Source: MFD04580-c1 sp963702995 (lineage in GTDB: Bacteria > Planctomycetota > Phycisphaerae > Tepidisphaerales > Tepidisphaeraceae). Taken from it: a stretch of 64,000 nucleotides of DNA. The notes beneath the pieces are model-generated. The model made no database searches. It was not told where the DNA came from and saw only the letters and a program-made list of their open reading frames with translations. Of this stretch, positions 16,921 through 26,117 are shown piece after piece. The DNA is taken from NCBI GenBank assembly GCA_963702995.1, contig OY969783.1, forward strand, positions 248,001-312,000. The letters are read 5' to 3'. The translations under genes were made by a program, and so were the position numbers. Within the stretch, counting starts at the first letter, position 1; the number at the start of each line of letters is the position of its first letter.

Positions 16921-19161
16921 ATGCACACCGATGACACTGGGCGCGGCAAACCCGCCGCGCTTTCTTTGCTTTCCGCTGAACGCCCTCGAAACGTCGGCTG
17001 GCTTCAGGCGGCCGGCCTGCTTTTCGGCGATTGGGGCACCAGCCGGCTGTACGTGCTGGGGCTCGCGTTCCTCTTTGCGGGCAGGACGAGCTTCTATCTC
17101 ATCCTGCTGATGAGCGTCCTGATCGTCGCGGTCGGTTGGGCATACTCGCAGATCTGCCGCATCTACCCGGACGGCGGCGGCGTCTACACCGCCGCCAAGC
17201 ACAAGAGCCGAACCCTGGCGGTGATCGGCGCGCTGCTCCTGTTTGCCGACTATACGGTGACGGCAAGCCTCAGCGCGCTGGACGCCTTTCACTACTTCGG
17301 TCTGCCCATCAAGCACCAGGCGGAGGAAGAGAAGGGGAAGGCGGCCGCCGATGTCGGCGCCACCCACTACGTGCAGGATGCCGGCGACGATATCAAGCTG
17401 AACCACGAGGACGAGTTGGCGGAGAAGCTGTCGGCGGTCCCGGCCGGGCTCGCCGAAAAGCTGCCGACGTCGATTCGCGAGACCCACGCAAAAAGCAAGT
17501 TCTGGTACGACCCGGCCGACAAGTCCCTTAAGCAGATCGGCGTGATGAGCAACACCGAGCGCGAGGCCTACCTGGCGTACGCGCCGGACACCGGCTACCG
17601 AAAAGCCGTGCAGGCGCTTTATGACAAGTCGCAACCCGAGGCCTTGGTCGCCTGGGACTCTCCCGGCCTGTGGGCGATCGTCGCCATCATCGTCATCGGC
17701 CTGTTCAACCTGATGGGCCCCAAGCACACGGGCGGCTTCGCGCTGTTCGCCGCGCTGGGGATGGTCGCGATCACGCTGCTCATCCTCGGCTTCGCCCTTC
17801 CGCAGTTGCCGTTCCGCCAGATCAAGTTCGGCGATCCATGGCGGCACAGCAGCGCCGACACGTGGCTCGCCTTTGTGTCGATCGTGCTGGCGTTGTCGGG
17901 GGTCGAGGCGATCGCGAACCTCACCGGCGTCATGAAGCGGCCGGTGCCGGTGACGGCCAACAAGGCGATCTGGGCCGTCACGGCCGAGGTGGCGGTCTTC
18001 AACGTACTGCTCGCGCTGTGCATGATGGCCATCGTCCCGCTCGATCGCGCTGAGCATTACAACGACATGATGGCCTATCTGTCAGGGATCTACACCGACC
18101 GATGGCTGCATGGCCTGGGCGAATGGATGGTCCGAATCGTCGGCGGCCTGCTGCTGCTGTCGGCCGCCAACACGGCGATCACCGATATGATCTCGGTTCA
18201 GTACCTGATGGCCCGCGACAGCGAGTTGCCGTCGGTGATGCAGGGCCTCAACCGTTTCGGCGTGCCGTGGCTGCCGGCGGTGGTGGCGACGGGCGTTCCG
18301 ATCGTCGTGCTGCTGATCGTTCACGATCTGGAACGCCTGGCAGCCCTGTATGCGATCGGTGTGATCGGGGCCGTCGCCATCAATGTCACACTCTGTTCCA
18401 CGCACCCGCGGCTTCGCCGCGCGTATCGCAAGATACCGATGATCCTCCTGGGCATCGTGCTGCTGTCAATCTGGGTGACGCTCGCCTATGTGAAGCGCGA
18501 GGCGCTGTTGTTCGTCACCATCGTGATGATCGTCGGTCTGGCGGCGCGCCAGATGACCAAGTGGTTCGCCGGCCGCAAGGGCGTGAAGCCAAGCCTGCTC
18601 CGCCAGGCGATCTCCGAGCAGTTGCCGAGCGACGTCATGCTCAAGCCGAAGATCCTGGTCGGCACATACGGCTCGGAAATCCTCGCCCGGCCCGCGTTCG
18701 ACGTCGCCAAGGCGGACGGGGCGGCGCTGGTCGTCTGTTTCATCCGGCAGGTCGCCCTGTCATACAAGTATGACAACGAGCAACGCCTGACGATCGATAC
18801 CGACCTGGCGGCGCTGCGCACGTTCAGCCGCTTCCTCGACCTCGGGCACGAGATGGGGGTCACCATTCTGCCGGTCTATGACACAGGGAACGACGCCGCC
18901 GAGTTGATCGCCGAGGCGGCCGCCATCTATGGCTGCAACAAGGTGCTCATTGGCACCAGCCGGCAGGGGGCGTTGTACCACCTGATCAAGGGGCACTTTC
19001 AGTCCAAGCTGGAGGCGCTGCTGCCACCGGAGATCCCGGTTCAGGTGATCACGGCATCCCCAGGCAAAGACGGCGGATCCGGGCCGCCACCGGTCGCCCT
19101 CGACCCTGTCCCCGCGGCGCCGATCGAAGACAAGACGGAGCCGGCCTCGAATAACCCGTAA
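16921..19161 (+). CDS. KimA-like APC-family potassium transporter with C-terminal UspA-like domain
   Basis: A 746-residue membrane protein. Motifs match Bacillus KimA: YPDGGGVYTAAKHKSRT near residues 82-98, LSGVEAIANLTGVMKRP, and SAANTAITDM followed by LMARDSELPSVM. About 12 hydrophobic segments span residues 30-560. Residues about 128-246 form a charged, soluble insert between membrane segments 3 and 4 that KimA lacks. From about residue 585 a cytoplasmic domain resembles universal stress proteins (KILVGTYGSEILARP onwards, with CNKVLIGTSRQGALYHL near its end). KimA imports potassium with protons and is controlled by c-di-AMP; the riboswitch upstream gives the same logic here. The ATG at 16921 is the first in frame; its ribosome binding site is weak. 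Confidence 0.88.
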   Translation: MHTDDTGRGKPAALSLLSAERPRNVGWLQAAGLLFGDWGTSRLYVLGLAFLFAGRTSFYLILLMSVLIVAVGWAYSQICRIYPDGGGVYTAAKHKSRTLAVIGALLLFADYTVTASLSALDAFHYFGLPIKHQAEEEKGKAAADVGATHYVQDAGDDIKLNHEDELAEKLSAVPAGLAEKLPTSIRETHAKSKFWYDPADKSLKQIGVMSNTEREAYLAYAPDTGYRKAVQALYDKSQPEALVAWDSPGLWAIVAIIVIGLFNLMGPKHTGGFALFAALGMVAITLLILGFALPQLPFRQIKFGDPWRHSSADTWLAFVSIVLALSGVEAIANLTGVMKRPVPVTANKAIWAVTAEVAVFNVLLALCMMAIVPLDRAEHYNDMMAYLSGIYTDRWLHGLGEWMVRIVGGLLLLSAANTAITDMISVQYLMARDSELPSVMQGLNRFGVPWLPAVVATGVPIVVLLIVHDLERLAALYAIGVIGAVAINVTLCSTHPRLRRAYRKIPMILLGIVLLSIWVTLAYVKREALLFVTIVMIVGLAARQMTKWFAGRKGVKPSLLRQAISEQLPSDVMLKPKILVGTYGSEILARPAFDVAKADGAALVVCFIRQVALSYKYDNEQRLTIDTDLAALRTFSRFLDLGHEMGVTILPVYDTGNDAAELIAEAAAIYGCNKVLIGTSRQGALYHLIKGHFQSKLEALLPPEIPVQVITASPGKDGGSGPPPVALDPVPAAPIEDKTEPASNNP

Positions 19162-19390
19162 TGCCGGCGGCCCCGAGTAGCCGCGCCCCGTGGTCCCCAT
19201 GCGGGGATCGTCACCGGCATCAGCCGATCGGAGCCCCGGGCGCCCGGATGCGGTTCACGCGGGGGGACACCCGGCATCGTGCGCGGGCGATTGTGGAAGG
19301 GGTCGATCCGACCCCAACGATCTTAGGAATCGTTCATCTTGCCCTGATTTGACGGGGGCACGAAAGCTTCTCCTTCGATAGAGCCCCACC

Positions 19391-20629
19391 ATGCAAGCGA
19401 CCACTGGGGAAGCGATCAAGGGGCGGTTGCTTGTCGTCGATGACGACGAGGACAATCGAAACGTCCTTTCCCGGCGGCTGGCACGCGAGGGGTTCTCCGT
19501 CGCCGTCGCCGAAAGCGGCGTGGAGACACTGGCGGCCGTCGAAGCCGAGCCTTTCGACCTGATCCTGCTCGACATCGAAATGCCCGGGATGAGCGGCTTC
19601 GAAGCGCTGACCCTCCTTCGCCAGTCCCACCCCGCTACCCAATTGCCGGTAATCATCGCCACCGCTCGACACGACCGGAAGGACATCATTCTCGCGCTCA
19701 GCCTCGGGGCCAACGACTTCGTCACCAAGCCTCTGGACTTCCCGGTCGTCCTCGCCCGGGTTCGCACCCACGTCTCCCACAAGCTTGCCTTCGACCGCAT
19801 CCTCGCGCTGGAGGAAGACCTGCGCCGGCACAACGCGGAGCTTCAGGCGGCGAACGCGCGGATGCGCCGCGGCCTGGATCTTGCCAGCCGGGTGCAGCAG
19901 TCGCTGTTGCCGGCCAACCCGGTCTGTTTCCCGGGCGTGCAATTCGCGTGGGCCTATGAGCCATGCGATGAGCTGGGGGGCGACATCCTGAACGTTTTCC
20001 CGCTGGGGTCGAACCACGTCGGCTTCTACGTGCTGGATGTCAGCGGCCACGGAGTGACGGCCGCCCTCCTGTCGGTGACCCTCTGCCGGATGCTCGCGCC
20101 GGTCGCCGGGCAGGCGTCGCTGGTGGAGCAGGAAAGCCCTGCGGGCCTCGCGCCGCGGCCGCCGGCTGACGTCGCCGCCGAGCTGAATCATCGCTTCCCG
20201 ATGACTGGCGAGGAGATGCAATACTTCACGCTCTTCTACGGCGTGATCGAACTGGCGACGCGGCGACTTCGGTACGTGTCGGCCGGGCAGCCGCCGCCGC
20301 TGATCGTGCCGGCCGGCGCCGCGGCGCGATTCTTGTACGACCGTGGTTTTGCCATCGGGTGGGTCAACGACGTCGCCTTCGAAGAGCACACGATCGATTT
20401 CCGGCCCGGCGACCGCCTCTTCCTCTACTCTGACGGTTGCACCGAGGCCATGAGCCCCTCCGAGGAACAGTTCGGCCCCGAGCGGCTGGCCGAAGCCTGC
20501 GCCATCCCACACGCTCCTCCGCTGCAACAATCACTGGCGGCGCTTCGGGGCCAGATCAAGTCGTTCCGAAACGGCGCGGCGCCTGGCGACGACATCTCCG
20601 CCCTGGCGATGGAATTCGGTCGCGAATAG
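19391..20629 (+). CDS. Receiver-domain PP2C (RsbU/SpoIIE-type) serine phosphatase
   Basis: A 412-residue protein. Residues 10-130 are a response-regulator receiver with acidic pocket D17/D18/D19 (VVDDDED), phospho-acceptor D61 (LILLDIEMPGM) and the C-terminal KP pair (FVTKPLDF). A coiled-coil linker follows (about 140-165). From about 165 comes the PP2C/SpoIIE phosphatase domain with GGDILNVFPLG, VLDVSGHGVTAALLSV, YVSAGQPPPLI and LFLYSDGCTEAM. Such proteins dephosphorylate anti-sigma-factor antagonists in partner-switching pathways, with activity set by phosphorylation of the receiver. It begins a three-gene signalling block with 20714-21085 and 21173-24116. Confidence 0.93.
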   Translation: MQATTGEAIKGRLLVVDDDEDNRNVLSRRLAREGFSVAVAESGVETLAAVEAEPFDLILLDIEMPGMSGFEALTLLRQSHPATQLPVIIATARHDRKDIILALSLGANDFVTKPLDFPVVLARVRTHVSHKLAFDRILALEEDLRRHNAELQAANARMRRGLDLASRVQQSLLPANPVCFPGVQFAWAYEPCDELGGDILNVFPLGSNHVGFYVLDVSGHGVTAALLSVTLCRMLAPVAGQASLVEQESPAGLAPRPPADVAAELNHRFPMTGEEMQYFTLFYGVIELATRRLRYVSAGQPPPLIVPAGAAARFLYDRGFAIGWVNDVAFEEHTIDFRPGDRLFLYSDGCTEAMSPSEEQFGPERLAEACAIPHAPPLQQSLAALRGQIKSFRNGAAPGDDISALAMEFGRE

Positions 20630-20713
20630 GGGAAAACCGACGCTCCGACCCCGCCGGGGCCTCGGTAGGATATGCGCGTGGCTCGGGGCGCCCCTCGGCC
20701 TCGGGGCGCTCCC

Positions 20714-21085
20714 ATGGTCAAAGTCCTACTCGTCGAAGACAATGAGATGAACCGGGACATGCTTTCACGCCGGCTCATCGCCAGCGGGTTCGATGTCATC
20801 CTGGCGGCCGACGGCCAGCAGGGGGTGGCGGCGGCGGCCGCCCATTTGCCCGATCTGATCCTCATGGACCTGGGCCTCCCCATCCTTGATGGCTGGGAGG
20901 CGACGCGGCGGCTCAAGGCCGATCCGGCCACCGCCGCCATCCCGGTGATCGCCCTGACCGCCAACGCGATGGCCGGCGACCGCGAACGCGCCGTGCTGGC
21001 CGGCTGCGACGACTACGACACCAAGCCGGTACGGATGCCGCGCCTGCTGGAGAAGATGAAGGCGTTGCTGGAACAACAGAAATGA
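20714..21085 (+). CDS. Single-domain response regulator (CheY-like)
   Basis: A 123-residue stand-alone receiver. It has the acidic pair in VLLVEDNEMN, phospho-acceptor D52 in LILMDLGLPILDG, the conserved threonine in IALTANAMAGD and a lysine followed by proline (TKPV). This type (DivK-like) relays phosphate between kinases and effectors and has no output domain. I chose the ATG at 20714 because the first beta strand begins immediately after it; the frame also has an upstream ATG at 20672. It sits 84 bp after the phosphatase gene and 87 bp before the hybrid kinase gene, so it probably belongs to their pathway. Confidence 0.92.
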   Translation: MVKVLLVEDNEMNRDMLSRRLIASGFDVILAADGQQGVAAAAAHLPDLILMDLGLPILDGWEATRRLKADPATAAIPVIALTANAMAGDRERAVLAGCDDYDTKPVRMPRLLEKMKALLEQQK

Positions 21086-21172
21086 GCCCCCAAGGCGGCC
21101 GGTTCGGCGTGGGAGGGGGGTAGGCCGCCGGAAGCGGCGGCGATCGGAACCCCGGAGCCTACGGACCGTCCC

Positions 21173-24116
21173 ATGATCAACCGGCTCTCGCTCCGCATCA
21201 AGGTCAACCTGATCCTCGCCATCATTTTCGTCGGCGGGACAGGCCTTAGCTGGTTCGGGATCACGTATATCATGGCGCGCCAGGCGGAGGCACAGATCGG
21301 CACCGCCTCGGAAATGCTCCGCAAGAGCATGAACGCCGTCCGAGACTACACGGGCTCCAATGTCAGCCCGCGGCTCAAGCCGGCGCAGGCCACGTCGCCG
21401 ACGTTCCTGCGGGAGACGGTCCCGGGCTTTGCCGCCCGGGAAGTCTTCGAATCCCTTCGATTGACGGAGGGGTTTGACGAGTTTCGATATAAAGAAGCCT
21501 CTCCAAACCCCACCAACCCGCGCGACAGGGCCGACGACTTTGAGGAAAGCCTCGTCGCCTGGTTCGTCAGCCACCCCGATCTGAAGACAAAAACCGGGTT
21601 TCGAGAGGTGGAGGGCAAGAAGCTCTTCTACAGCGCGAGCCCCCTTACGGTTACCAAGCCAAGCTGCCTGGAATGCCACAGCAACCCTGAGGCCGCGCCC
21701 CCGTCGATGATCACCGAGTATGGGCGCGACAACGGGTTCGGGTGGCACCTCCACCAGATCATCGCGGCGCAGGTCGTCTACCTGCCCGCGGCGCGCGTGC
21801 TCGATCAGGGGCAGCAGGATGCCCGGCGCGTCGTGCTGCTGTTCGCGGAGATCTTCGGCGTTGTCATCCTGCTGATCAACATGCTGCTCCGCCGCAACGT
21901 CATCCGCCCGCTGAACCACCTGGCGGCGGCCACCGCCGCCGTGGGCCGGGGGGCGGAGCATTCCGAACGATTTGAGGAGACGGAAGCGGGGCGATCGCTG
22001 CGCGAAAGCGGCCATCGCGGCGACGAGCTTGGGCGGCTCGCCGGGACGTTCGGGCTGATGGCTGAGAAAGTCCGCGAGCGGGAGCGGGGGCTGCGCCGCC
22101 CAGGAGCGTCTGGCTCAACGAGAGGCGCGCTTCCGCGCGCTGATCGAGAACGCGTCCGACGCGATCGTGATCCTCGACAAGCAGGACCGCGTTCGTTACG
22201 CCAGCCCCGCGGTCGAAACAGTCCTGTGCATCCAGCCCGACGCGCTGCGCGGCGCGCCGCTGATCGAACGGGTTGACCGAATCGACCGCGAGCGTGTCCT
22301 GGCGACGCTCCGCACCGCGTCGATCAACAAGGGGAAAAGCCCGCCGGTCGAGTTCAAGGTGGAGGGATGCGACCGGTACGCCGAGGCGATCGAGAACAAC
22401 CTGCTCGACGAGCCGTTCGTCGGCGGGCTGGTCGTCAATATTCGCGACGTGACCGAGCGTCGCTACGCGGCCGCCCTGACCCAGCAGAAGGAGCTGGCCG
22501 AGCAGGCCAACCTCGCCAAAAGCGAGTTCCTCGCCCGCATGAGCCACGAGCTGCGCACCCCGCTGAACGCGATCATCGGCTACAGCGAAATGCTCCAGGA
22601 GCAGGCGGATACCCTCGGCGAGCCTTCTTTCAAGAGCGACCTGGGGCGGATTCACGGCGCCGGCGAGCACCTGCTCCTGCTGATCAACGACGTGCTGGAC
22701 ATTTCCAAGATCGAGTCCGGCCGCATGGACCTGTTCATCGAGAACTTCAGTGTGAAGGGGATGATCTCGGAGGTATCGACCACCATCCGCCCGATCGTCG
22801 CCCGCAATCGCAATCGCCTTGAGCTGCGGATCGACCCCCAGATCGGCGAAATGCATGCCGACGTGACGAAGGTCCGCCAGATCCTCTTCAACCTCCTGAG
22901 CAACGCGAGCAAGTTCACCGAGGACGGCCTCGTGACGCTCGACGCCGCCCGCTATGAAGAGGGCGGCCGCCCATTCGTCCGCTTCCGCGTGAGCGACACG
23001 GGCATCGGCATGACCCAGAAGCAGATCGGCCGCCTCTTTGAGCCGTTCACCCAGGCGGACGCCTCGACCACCCGCAAATTCGGCGGCACGGGGCTGGGGC
23101 TGGCGATCACCCAGCACTTCTGTCGGCTGATGGGGGGCGAAGTGACCGTCGCGAGCCAGCCCGGCGAGGGGGCGACGTTCACCGTGAAGCTTCCGGCCGA
23201 CATCACGCCCGCGGCCGCACCTGAAGCGATCGCGCCAGCGGGCTCCGCCGCCTCGCCGGCCGGCCTGGCCGACCCCGCGATTGCCAACCCCGCGACGACC
23301 GACCCCGCGATCACCGACCCCGCGATCACCGGCCCCACAATCACCGGCGCCGCCGTCGAGGCGGACGCGGAACTGAACGCCCTCGTCCTCGTGATTGATG
23401 ATGACGCGGTCAGCCACGACCTGATGCGGCGCGCGCTTGCCAAAGAAGGGTTCAGGGTGAGGACGGCCGCCGGGGGTGAGGAGGGGATCCGGCTGGCCCG
23501 GGAGGCCCGCCCGGACGTCATCACGCTCGACGTCATGATGCCGCACAAGGACGGATGGAAGACCCTGCAAGAGCTCAAGGCCGATGCGAGCCTGAGCAGC
23601 ATCCCCGTCGTCATGGTCACGATCCTGGACAACAAGCAGATGGGGTATGCGCTGGGCGCTTCCGACTACCTGATTAAGCCGGTGGATTTCGAACGCCTGC
23701 GCGAGGTGATCCGGCGGCTTCATCCGGCGGGCGGCGGGGGGCCGATCCTGATCGTGGACGACGACCCCGCCGTCCGAGACCTCAAGCGCCGCGCCCTCGA
23801 GGCGGCCGGCTGGGCCGTCGTCGAGGCGACCGGCGGTCAAGAGGCCCTCGACCGGATCGCCTCCCATCGGCCCCGCGCTATCCTGCTCGACCTGTTCATG
23901 CCTGAGATGGACGGCTTCGCGGTTGTTGAGGCGTTGCGCGCCAATTCGGCCGGGTCCTCCATCCCGATCATCGTCGCCACCGCGCACGATCTTTCCCCGG
24001 CGGAACGAGAGGCCCTCCGCGGCCGCGTCGAACGCGTGATCCAGAAAAACGGCTATGCCCCCGAGGTGCTGGCAAAGGTCGTGCGCAAAGCGCTCGCCGC
24101 CCGAAGGACGTCCTGA
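21173..24116 (+). CDS. Haem-type (DUF3365) hybrid histidine kinase, split by an apparent frameshift
   Basis: Two frames join at about 22094 (one extra base) to give one protein. Order: membrane helix (residues 9-31), extracytoplasmic DUF3365/Tll0287-like domain with a CLECH haem-binding motif (CxxCH) near residue 165, second membrane helix (VVLLFAEIFGVVILLINML), HAMP, PAS (ALIENASDAIVILDKQ), HisKA (LARMSHELRTPLNAII), HATPase (NLLSNASKFTEDG, SDTGIGM, GGTGLGLAITQ), a repetitive linker, and two receivers (TLDVMMPHKDGW and ILLDLFMPEMDGF). It is built to sense a redox or gas signal outside the cytoplasmic membrane. The two receivers and the lone regulator upstream suggest a phosphorelay toward the RsbU-like phosphatase. 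Confidence 0.88.
23271..23345 (+). repeat. 15-bp tandem repeat in the kinase linker
   Basis: Five 15-bp units with consensus GACCCCGCGATCACC lie head to tail. They encode a DPAIT-like pentapeptide linker between the HATPase domain and the first receiver of the hybrid kinase. Two central units are identical, the others differ by a few bases. Confidence 0.85.
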
Positions 24117-24559
24117 TCCCGGCATGATTTGAGACGGGTGGGCCGTTCCATCTAAATCAGCGGCTCAAGTGCCTCCCACGCGAAGTGCCCGCCGGTGAGG
24201 GCACCGACAGCACGTCGGATGGCATCCCCGCGCACCCGAATCTTGCCTGGAACGGACCAATAGTGGGCCATTTGAAGGAAAACCGCGGGTGCGGCGTTGG
24301 GGCGCGTGTGGGTGGGTTTGATGGGTCAATCGGATTTCAGCGACGGGCGGAGATGGGCTGGCGCGATCGCAGAGTAGCAGGCACACTTGGCGTTCCGTCA
24401 GCCGTGATCTCGCACGGCGGCGTCGCTGGAGAGCGGCGGACGGCACACGGAGTGTGCCTGCTACGATGGGTCCGGCGCCGGTGCGGTTCGGTAATTTCGA
24501 TCGGAAGGAAGAACAAGTTCCGGGATGACGCCGGAACGGCACGGTCGCGGGGGCGGGCT
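24117..24559. other. Intergenic region with REP-like element
   Basis: This 443-bp region separates the hybrid kinase from the acylphosphatase gene (convergent). Apart from the palindromic element at 24374-24464 and a GCCGGTGAGGGCACCG motif near 24192, related to the palindrome at 27785, I see nothing. Frames through it on both strands look like read-through of the repeats. Confidence 0.5.
24374..24464. repeat. REP-like palindromic element with 14-bp terminal inverted repeats
   Basis: The element is bounded by GTAGCAGGCACACT (24374-24387) and its perfect complement AGTGTGCCTGCTAC (24451-24464). The interior contains further pairing segments. A related half-site, CACGGAGTGTGCCTGC, is found at 30064-30079. 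It is too small for a transposase and looks like a dispersed non-autonomous palindromic element. Confidence 0.8.
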
Positions 24560-24862
24560 CTAATGGCGGATATAGAACTGCTCGAACTCGCCGGTGGCCG
24601 GGGCGGCGACGGCTTCGACTTTATGGATGAAACCACTCATCTTCCGGCGGAGGTCTTCGAGAACATTATCGGTCTCGTCGGACGGGCCTTCGATAACCAG
24701 TTCCACGCGGCCGTCCGGAAGGTTGCGAACGAAACCCTGCACGTTGTAGCGCATGGCGATGTTACGGGTCGTATACCGGAACCCCACTCCCTGCACTCGG
24801 CCGCTGAAATAGACCATCTTCCGCTGGGTCTCCGCCGCCGAGATTGTTCTGGCTTGGCTCAC
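24560..24862 (-). CDS. Acylphosphatase
   Basis: A 100-residue protein with the full acylphosphatase signature: GRVQGVGFRYTTRNIAM, containing the catalytic arginine, and GFVRNLPDGRVELVIEG, containing the catalytic asparagine. The enzyme hydrolyses carboxyl-phosphate bonds in acyl phosphates such as acetyl phosphate and carbamoyl phosphate. The protein has about ten extra residues in front of the usual start; the ATG at 24860-24862 is the first in frame. It is separated by 136 bp from the lipoprotein gene and may share a promoter region with it. Confidence 0.95.
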   Translation of the reverse strand: MSQARTISAAETQRKMVYFSGRVQGVGFRYTTRNIAMRYNVQGFVRNLPDGRVELVIEGPSDETDNVLEDLRRKMSGFIHKVEAVAAPATGEFEQFYIRH

Positions 24863-24998
24863 GATCGGATTATCCTACCGGGAGCGCCAGGTGTAACCCA
24901 AGAAAAAATTTTGTGAGGTGGTTGACTTAACCCGGGCCCACGGACGCTCGCGAGGGCGCTTCCGGGACAACTCGCGCGGGCTTGCACGGCCCGCGTGC

Positions 24999-26080
24999 TC
25001 AAGGGGCGGTTTCAAGCAGGGCGCGATTCTCGACCAGCCGATCGATGAAGGCACGGTAACGTGCGTCCAGGCTCTGGATACTGTCGCCGAAATAGCGTTC
25101 CAGGAGGGGCTGGGCGTCGTCCGGGTCCCAATGCCAGCCGCCTTGCGGCCGCGTGGACGGAGCCGTCGCCCCTGCCTCACTCCGCTCCGACTCGGTTGAA
25201 GGACCGGTCGTCGGAGGGATTGCCTGCGGATAAGCCTCGCCGAGGGCGAGGTCGCCAAGCATTTTTCCAGCGCGGGGCGATAGGTGCCGCCGTCGGCCTC
25301 TCGGCAGAACCGCGCGAAGGCCCAACATTGCGCATAGAACGCTTCGACCCGCGCGGCGGTCGTATCGACGACCTGCCCGGCGTGCATGCGGCAGAGTTCG
25401 CTCAAAGGAATGAGCATGTTCTTCTGTCGCGCGCGTTGCAGCGCCTCCAGCCGGTGGATATTCCCGAGGTAGGTCCATCGGGGAAGATGCTTCTCCCACG
25501 TGACGTCTTCGAAGGTGCAGGCGATCCCCTCCTCCAGGAACGGCGGCGGCCGCGACTTGAAGTGGCGCACCACGTACTGATGCCACCCCTCATGAGACGC
25601 CACGGAATAAGTCCCCACGTCGCCAATGAAGTAGGCAACGTACCAGTCGCGGACGGTGTAGCCGCCTCGGTTGATTCGAAGGTAGATCTGGGCGTCCGTC
25701 CCTGTCTCGCCCTGGGTGAACTGCGCCCACTGACGACGCGTCGCGAACACATAACAGGGAAGCGGGGCGGCCGTCGGCGCGACCGTCGGCGTCAGGTGCT
25801 GATACTGCTCGAACGCCCCCTCCATGAGCTGGCCGAGCGACTCAACAATGCCTTCCTCTTCGATCGTCGTGTAGATCGTGTAGTGTGCCGTCCGCACCGC
25901 ATGCCCGTCGGCCGATCCGGGGAACGCCCAGGGCACGATTTGAACCAGCGCCGGCCTGGCCGGGCCCGCCCGCGGCAGTCCGTTCTGGCCGCCGGCGCAA
26001 CCCGCGCCCAGCGCGACGAAAACCGACCACAACGCCCACCGCTTACCGCATGCCGAAGATCGCACCTTATACGAAGTCAT
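24999..26080 (-). CDS. Putative peptidase-like lipoprotein, split by a homopolymer frameshift
   Basis: The ATG at 26078-26080 starts a lipoprotein signal (SVFVALGAGCAG, cysteine at about residue 28). The protein then has a soluble domain with VASHEGWHQYVVRHF, an HExxH-like arrangement (HEGWH), followed by PPFLEEGIACTFED, a pattern seen in gluzincin-type proteins where a second glutamate binds zinc. After GGTYRPALEK the frame must change at a run of five T (25262-25266, plus strand), after which MLGDLALGEAYPQA continues to the stop at 24999 (RALLETAP). The peptidase activity is inferred only from the motif. An indel in the homopolymer is the likely cause of the break. Confidence 0.75.
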
Positions 26081-26117
26081 TGCGATCCATCCATCCCCCG
26101 AGGCCGGTGCGAGCCGC

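Noticed and set aside
16768..18057. A 429-codon minus-strand frame opposite the KimA-like gene
   Set aside because: Arginine/aspartate/glycine-rich shadow with no family; the plus strand encodes the transporter.
21900..24125. A 741-codon minus-strand frame opposite the hybrid kinase
   Set aside because: It is an antisense shadow of a GC-rich gene; the plus strand shows every expected kinase motif.
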